The position numbers and the translations under genes are program-made. A stretch of DNA of 64,000 bases from Burkholderiales bacterium (lineage in GTDB: Bacteria > Pseudomonadota > Gammaproteobacteria > Burkholderiales > JAEUOS01): positions 202,336 to 266,335 of the forward strand of contig JAEUOR010000013.1 of the NCBI GenBank assembly GCA_016790635.1. Direction: 5' to 3'. How positions within the stretch are numbered: the stretch's first letter is position 1; each line of letters begins with the position of its first letter. A model generated the notes under the pieces. That model made no database searches, had not been told where the DNA came from, and saw nothing but the letters and a program-made list of their open reading frames with translations. Shown one piece after another: positions 59,615 through 64,000 of this stretch.

Positions 59615-62600
59615 TTGTTCGGCTGGTTCAAGAATCGCAAGTCGTCGCAGTCGCCGGATCAAAAGTCCGGCGAAGTGGCGTCTGGCGACCATGCCGAAGC
59701 TGCGCACACCCGTTTTCGGTTGGAACCGCTTGAGCCGCGAGTCCTGCTTTCCGGTGACGGGATCATCGGTGCGGTCGTGTCCGCCAAGGTCCTCGAGACA
59801 GTGCCTGATGATTCTGCCGGCGCGATCGTCGAGGAGATCGACAGGGATGCTGCAGGCGTTCCGGGCGAGCTGATTTTCCGCGGTGCAACATCAAGTGTTG
59901 GCGCCGATGCGCCAAGCGTCGAATGGCCTCAAGGCTGGAAGTCGGCGAATGCCGACGACTCGAGCAATGGATCATTGGTCGAGGATTCAGAAGGCTTAGT
60001 CCAGGCCGTCGACGAAGCAGTTTCGACTGCGGCTCGACCCGCGCAAGATGGCGATGATCCTGCGGCCATCGGGGCTGCGCAAGCGACAGAGTCCGGCAGC
60101 GTTGCGATGCGTGCTACGGACGCGGAAGCGGTACTGGTCTCAAGTCTTTTTGAAGTCTCTCCGCCGGCCACCGGACCACCGGGTGATCACGCCGGCATCA
60201 TCGCGGTGCTTCACCAGGAAGTCATACAAAACAGCAATTTGGACTCGTTCGCTGCTTCCAATGAAAGTGGCGACGGGTTTTTTGCGCTTCAGTTCCTGCA
60301 TGTTGCCGAGAGTAATTTCGATGCCCAGCCGCGCGCTCCCCCGTCTGAGAGTGCGCTTACCGAAGCCGATGTCGCGGGTCTTCTGGCACGTGTCATCGCA
60401 GCCTGGTCTGCATCGCAAGTTGGCGAACGTGCCGCCAATGTTCTGGCCGGACTGACCATCCGGATCGCCGATCTTCCCGGCGCTCAAGTTGGATGGGCCG
60501 AATCGACGACCATCACCCTGGACCCCACCGCCGCGGGCCGTGGATGGTTCGTGGACCCGACCCCGGAAGATGATGCCGAGTTTGTCGCCGGCAACGATTT
60601 GTTCCGCATTGCAGCAGAGCCGTCCGGGCCGGCTTACGGTCGCGTCGACCTGCTTACCGTGCTGCTCCACGAGGCCGGTCACGTACTCGGATTCAGCCAT
60701 GACAACGGCATGGCCATCATGTCTGACACGTTGCCAGAAGGCCAGCGCGTTCGGGTCGCGGAGCATGACGGCAGTAACGGCAATGCTGTCCCGGTTGATC
60801 CTGTCACCGATGCCGCGCGGACCGGCGACACGCTCGATCTGCTCGTTTCCTCGATCGCCGGCGGTGCGCTCAATAACGGCCGAACCGTCGTGATCACGGT
60901 CGCCAACAACGGCGACCTGACCATCACCGGTACCGGAATTGCGGTCGGCGCCGCGGCCGGAGCAGGTTCCGGGGACGACGGGACCGGCATTGCAGGCATC
61001 CTCAACATCATTGGAAATCCGCTGGCCGACATCACGATCATCGGCCCGAACGCTGGCGCGGTCTGGACCCTGGACGACCAGGCCGGCGCGGGTTCTGGCA
61101 CCCTCGCCATCAGCGGCGGGCCGACCATTACCTTTAGGAATGTCCAGGACATAAGCGGCGGGTCCGGGGTCGACAATTTCGTCCTCAAGAGCACCTTTAC
61201 GCGTGCCGCCAACATTGCCGGCGGCGCCGGAAACGACCAGCTTGTCATTGCTTCCGGCACGACAGTCGATGTGACCTTCGACGGTGCGGGTGGGTTCGAC
61301 TCCCTCGTTAATCAGGCTGGAACCTCGGGTGCCAAGACCTTCTCCGGGGTCGAGAACCTGATCGACCGTCCGCTGATATTCATCCCGGGGTTCGGCGGTT
61401 CGTTTGTCGATACGACGCTGCCCGGAACCCCGCTTGCGGACTGGTACCTGACCCGTGGTTTCGACCCCACCAAGCTGACCCTGGAACCCCTCACCAATGG
61501 GTATTCCGACCTGGTGCAGAGCCTGGTCAATACCGGCTACGTGGACGGGACCAACAAGGCCGGCGTCAACGGTACCCTCTACGTGTCGCTGTGGGACTGG
61601 CGCACCCCGGTCGCGGTGACTTCGGACGGGGTACAGGACGGTGTGCTGAGTGACGTGTCGGCAGCGTCCATCCGTGACTGGGCGTTTGACAGCTTCGATT
61701 CCGGGCTGGACTATTTCGCGTACTGGATGGACAAGGCGGCGGCTGCCTGGCAGGCGCTGACCGGTGCCGCGGCAGCCGATGTGGATGTCATCACTCACAG
61801 CACGGGCGGGCTCATCTCGCGCAGCTACCTGCAAAGCGCCGCGTACAACCAGCCCGGATCGAACCTGTTGCCGGTCAAGACGCTGATTCAGACCGGGGTG
61901 CCGAACCAGGGCGTCGGCATGAACTTCGGATTGCTCAACAATGATTTCGCGCTCAATTCGGCAACCCGCGGACTGGCCGCGACGATCAATTCGTCGTACA
62001 AGGCGATCAAGGCGGGCGGTACGCTGAGGAACCCGGACGGCACGACCATCACCGCTGCGAACCTGCCTGGCGAGACTGCCTTTGTCGGGATGTACGTGGC
62101 GGCATTCGGTGACCTGCTCGCCAGCTACCCGTTTGTAGACAGTATTGACGATGGTGTCGAGGTCTTGGTCGCCCTGGATGCTGCCTCGGGCGGCAATACC
62201 CTGCTCCTGGACTTGAACGCACTCGACCCGGCAGGATTCGCCAAGGCCCGGGCGTTGAGCGCTTCGACCAGAACCTATGTGGTCTATAGCGCGGGCGTCG
62301 ATACCCCGGATCTGGCGATCCTGCAGACCGGCTTCAAGCCACTTCTCGGGGCCCAAAACGAGATCCTGCCGTTCAGCAACGTGATCGGCAGGCTGCCGGG
62401 TTCGGGCGAGACGTGGTTCGAGATGAAGAACAATCCCGGGCGTGGCGACGGCACGGTTTCGGTGTTTTCAGCCAAGGATGGCTTCGAGTCGGTGATCAAC
62501 ACTGCCGATGGCTCGGCAGTCCTGGTCGAGGTTGGCGCAGGGCGCGCGGTCGGCCACACGCAGATCCAGCATGACGTGCAGTCGCAAACGGCGATCCTCG

Positions 62601-64000
62601 ACCTCCTGCCCGGCGTGGACGTCTCGTCCGCTGACTTGCAGATTTCGACCAGCCTGCTGCTGGATACGAAGGCCATGGCCCTGAACCTGATCCGGCTTGG
62701 TGTGCTCGATCCGGTCGAGGCGGCTATGCAAGCCTTTGTCGACGCCAAGGACTTCGTCGCCGATGTGCACGGGCGCATCGCAACGCAGTGGAACCGCGAC
62801 CTGCCCCTCATCGGAATGAGTGTCAGCGACCTGTTGTCCGACAGCACCCACGGCCTCGGTTACGACCCGTTCGCAAAATTCTCCAGCGCGGCGACCAGCA
62901 CGCTCGCGCCGATCGTCGGTCCGTCGATTTCCGACAGGCTTGCCCAGCTCGAGGAGATCCTCGAGGATGCGCTCGGGCTGGTCGACACCGGCGGGCCCGG
63001 CTTCGACAACCCGGAACTCGAACTCTCCTATGACAGCCTGACCGCCGTGCTGACCATGGCGTTCGACTTCAATCTGTCGCATGCGTCGAGCTACGTCCTT
63101 GATCCGGCCGCCGCCGGCGGCCCCTTGAGCGGTGATCCGCTCAACTTGGACCTGGTCGCCGGCTTGCGGCTCGATTTCGCGGTTGAGCTCGATTTCGGCA
63201 AGCTCGTGTCCTTCGCCGTTGGCGGATCCGGAACCGATGGCCTCAAGCTGACATTGAACGACTTCGACGCGTCGGTCACCCTGTCCAAGCCTGCCGGCGC
63301 CCCGGTCACGCAAACCCTGCAATACGCCGGTGTCGGTGCGTTGAGTGTCACCCTGCAGACGGCCAATATTTCGGCGGGTCTCGGTTTGGCCTTCACGCCG
63401 TCGAGCACCATCACCCTTGCCGACCTGCGCACCCGGAGCTTCGCGAGCCTCGTGAGCTTCACGCCGAGCGGCTCGATCGACATCGACCTCGATGTAACGG
63501 CAGCCATAAGCAATCCTGGCTTCGTCTTGTCCGGATCAGGCAGCCTCGACATCGATACCGGCGACATCTTCAGCGGAGCCGTACCACCGCCGGTCGTGAC
63601 GCTGAACAGTGCGACCTTCGCCATACCCGGCACCCTCGAGGCGACCGGTACCGTGACCATAGAAACCGGCAGCAACGGCGAGTTGAAAATCAGTGGGACC
63701 TTGAGCGGAGCCGGGAGCGGTACCGTCGGTGGGGGCAGCCGCACCGACGTATTGATCACGGCCGGGCCGATCGTGATTGCCGGATCCGCTGCCCTCACGC
63801 TGGCACGCAGTACCGTGGACGTGGACACCGACGGCAGCGGCAACGCGGACTTGCTTGGCGCCACGCTGGATGCGCTGACCTTGACCCTGAACGCGGGCTC
63901 GGGAGTGAGCGTGACCGGTGTGGGCGGTGGCGCGGGCGCGACGAGCCTGACCCTGTCGGGCAGCGTGGCGGTGGCGCGGGTGACGGCGGCGGGCGAGAGC
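59615..64000 (+). CDS. Giant LEPR-XLL protein with zincin and lipase-like domains (3' end outside window)
   Basis: Open for 1462 codons to the last base, so the protein is larger. TTG 59615 follows AGGAG by 9 nt. The LEPR-XLL motif LEPRVLLS is at residues 39-46, with no classical signal peptide before it. A Ser/Ala/Asp-rich segment follows to ~residue 200. A matrixin-type zincin motif HEAGHVLGFSHD lies at 352-363 with a nearby Met (366/369) for a Met-turn. An alpha/beta-hydrolase domain begins at ~590 (IPGFGGS), has THSTGG with Ser729, and a GDGTVS block near Asp945 and His981/986. From ~1000 on come beta-rich repeats rich in Gly/Ser/Thr/Leu. Likely a surface or secreted protein. Confidence 0.85.
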   Translation, partial: MFGWFKNRKSSQSPDQKSGEVASGDHAEAAHTRFRLEPLEPRVLLSGDGIIGAVVSAKVLETVPDDSAGAIVEEIDRDAAGVPGELIFRGATSSVGADAPSVEWPQGWKSANADDSSNGSLVEDSEGLVQAVDEAVSTAARPAQDGDDPAAIGAAQATESGSVAMRATDAEAVLVSSLFEVSPPATGPPGDHAGIIAVLHQEVIQNSNLDSFAASNESGDGFFALQFLHVAESNFDAQPRAPPSESALTEADVAGLLARVIAAWSASQVGERAANVLAGLTIRIADLPGAQVGWAESTTITLDPTAAGRGWFVDPTPEDDAEFVAGNDLFRIAAEPSGPAYGRVDLLTVLLHEAGHVLGFSHDNGMAIMSDTLPEGQRVRVAEHDGSNGNAVPVDPVTDAARTGDTLDLLVSSIAGGALNNGRTVVITVANNGDLTITGTGIAVGAAAGAGSGDDGTGIAGILNIIGNPLADITIIGPNAGAVWTLDDQAGAGSGTLAISGGPTITFRNVQDISGGSGVDNFVLKSTFTRAANIAGGAGNDQLVIASGTTVDVTFDGAGGFDSLVNQAGTSGAKTFSGVENLIDRPLIFIPGFGGSFVDTTLPGTPLADWYLTRGFDPTKLTLEPLTNGYSDLVQSLVNTGYVDGTNKAGVNGTLYVSLWDWRTPVAVTSDGVQDGVLSDVSAASIRDWAFDSFDSGLDYFAYWMDKAAAAWQALTGAAAADVDVITHSTGGLISRSYLQSAAYNQPGSNLLPVKTLIQTGVPNQGVGMNFGLLNNDFALNSATRGLAATINSSYKAIKAGGTLRNPDGTTITAANLPGETAFVGMYVAAFGDLLASYPFVDSIDDGVEVLVALDAASGGNTLLLDLNALDPAGFAKARALSASTRTYVVYSAGVDTPDLAILQTGFKPLLGAQNEILPFSNVIGRLPGSGETWFEMKNNPGRGDGTVSVFSAKDGFESVINTADGSAVLVEVGAGRAVGHTQIQHDVQSQTAILDLLPGVDVSSADLQISTSLLLDTKAMALNLIRLGVLDPVEAAMQAFVDAKDFVADVHGRIATQWNRDLPLIGMSVSDLLSDSTHGLGYDPFAKFSSAATSTLAPIVGPSISDRLAQLEEILEDALGLVDTGGPGFDNPELELSYDSLTAVLTMAFDFNLSHASSYVLDPAAAGGPLSGDPLNLDLVAGLRLDFAVELDFGKLVSFAVGGSGTDGLKLTLNDFDASVTLSKPAGAPVTQTLQYAGVGALSVTLQTANISAGLGLAFTPSSTITLADLRTRSFASLVSFTPSGSIDIDLDVTAAISNPGFVLSGSGSLDIDTGDIFSGAVPPPVVTLNSATFAIPGTLEATGTVTIETGSNGELKISGTLSGAGSGTVGGGSRTDVLITAGPIVIAGSAALTLARSTVDVDTDGSGNADLLGATLDALTLTLNAGSGVSVTGVGGGAGATSLTLSGSVAVARVTAAGES

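Noticed and set aside
60140..62356. 738-codon minus-strand frame
   Set aside because: Antisense to the LEPR-XLL gene, whose frame has motif support.

Overview
The window is 64 kb of GC-rich chromosomal DNA from a betaproteobacterium, most likely Burkholderiales or a close relative. Support: Bug-type tripartite-tricarboxylate receptor proteins, a histone H1-like Lys/Ala-rich protein, the gene orders rplU-rpmA-obgE-proB, pilB-pilC-pilD-coaE-zapD-yacG, prmA-accC-accB-tlpA-mpl, and dciA beside lpxC and secA. Genes are densely packed, with many ATGA or GTGA overlaps. I see no insertion sequence, prophage or CRISPR array. Nearly all genes are core functions until the last 5 kb.

Layout. 1-6.4 kb: 5'-cut dprA, topB, a Bug solute-binding protein and an MFS transporter. 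6.4-9.5 kb: a lytic transglycosylase and proS on the minus strand, divergent from rppH. 9.5-13.5 kb: a rubrerythrin / Fe-S oxidoreductase / DUF3501 redox cluster, a CNP1-like exported protein and a diverged Lgt-like membrane protein. 13.5-16.6 kb: minus-strand rplU-rpmA-obgE-proB operon with an odd duplicated obgE leader. 16.7-23.8 kb: ispB, tRNA-Pro(CGG) and the type IV pilus assembly operon continuing into coaE, zapD and yacG. 23.8-32.9 kb: mutT/thiE-like fusion, DUF815 ATPase, argJ, secA, an M23 peptidase, dciA, lpxC and a peroxiredoxin. 33-40 kb: a cytidylate kinase-like/BON protein, ffh, a CcsA-like membrane protein, pilS-pilR and ampD. 40-44.6 kb: class I ribonucleotide reductase nrdA-nrdB behind apparent tandem NrdR boxes, closed by a strong terminator. 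44.8-54.4 kb: H1-like protein, YggT, a glycine-zipper lipoprotein, a PfkB kinase, a zinc-ribbon protein, prmA, accC, accB, tlpA, an unknown gene, mpl and a YqiA-like esterase. 54.5-59 kb: a FabG-like reductase, a second Bug receptor, gamma-glutamyltransferase and a zinc alcohol dehydrogenase. 59-64 kb: a 650-bp leader and the 5' part of a very large LEPR-XLL protein that runs off the window.

Most interesting: (1) the giant LEPR-XLL protein, which starts with TTG and carries a zincin motif and a lipase-like alpha/beta-hydrolase domain before beta-rich repeats. (2) The obgE leader, where an 81-bp tandem duplication makes a chain of overlapping mini reading frames that ends at the obgE start. 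(3) An Lgt-family protein that seems to lack the family's catalytic His and Arg region. (4) A cytidylate kinase-like/BON fusion. (5) Apparent NrdR boxes spaced 31 bp apart upstream of nrdA. All calls come from reading the sequence; no database search was run.
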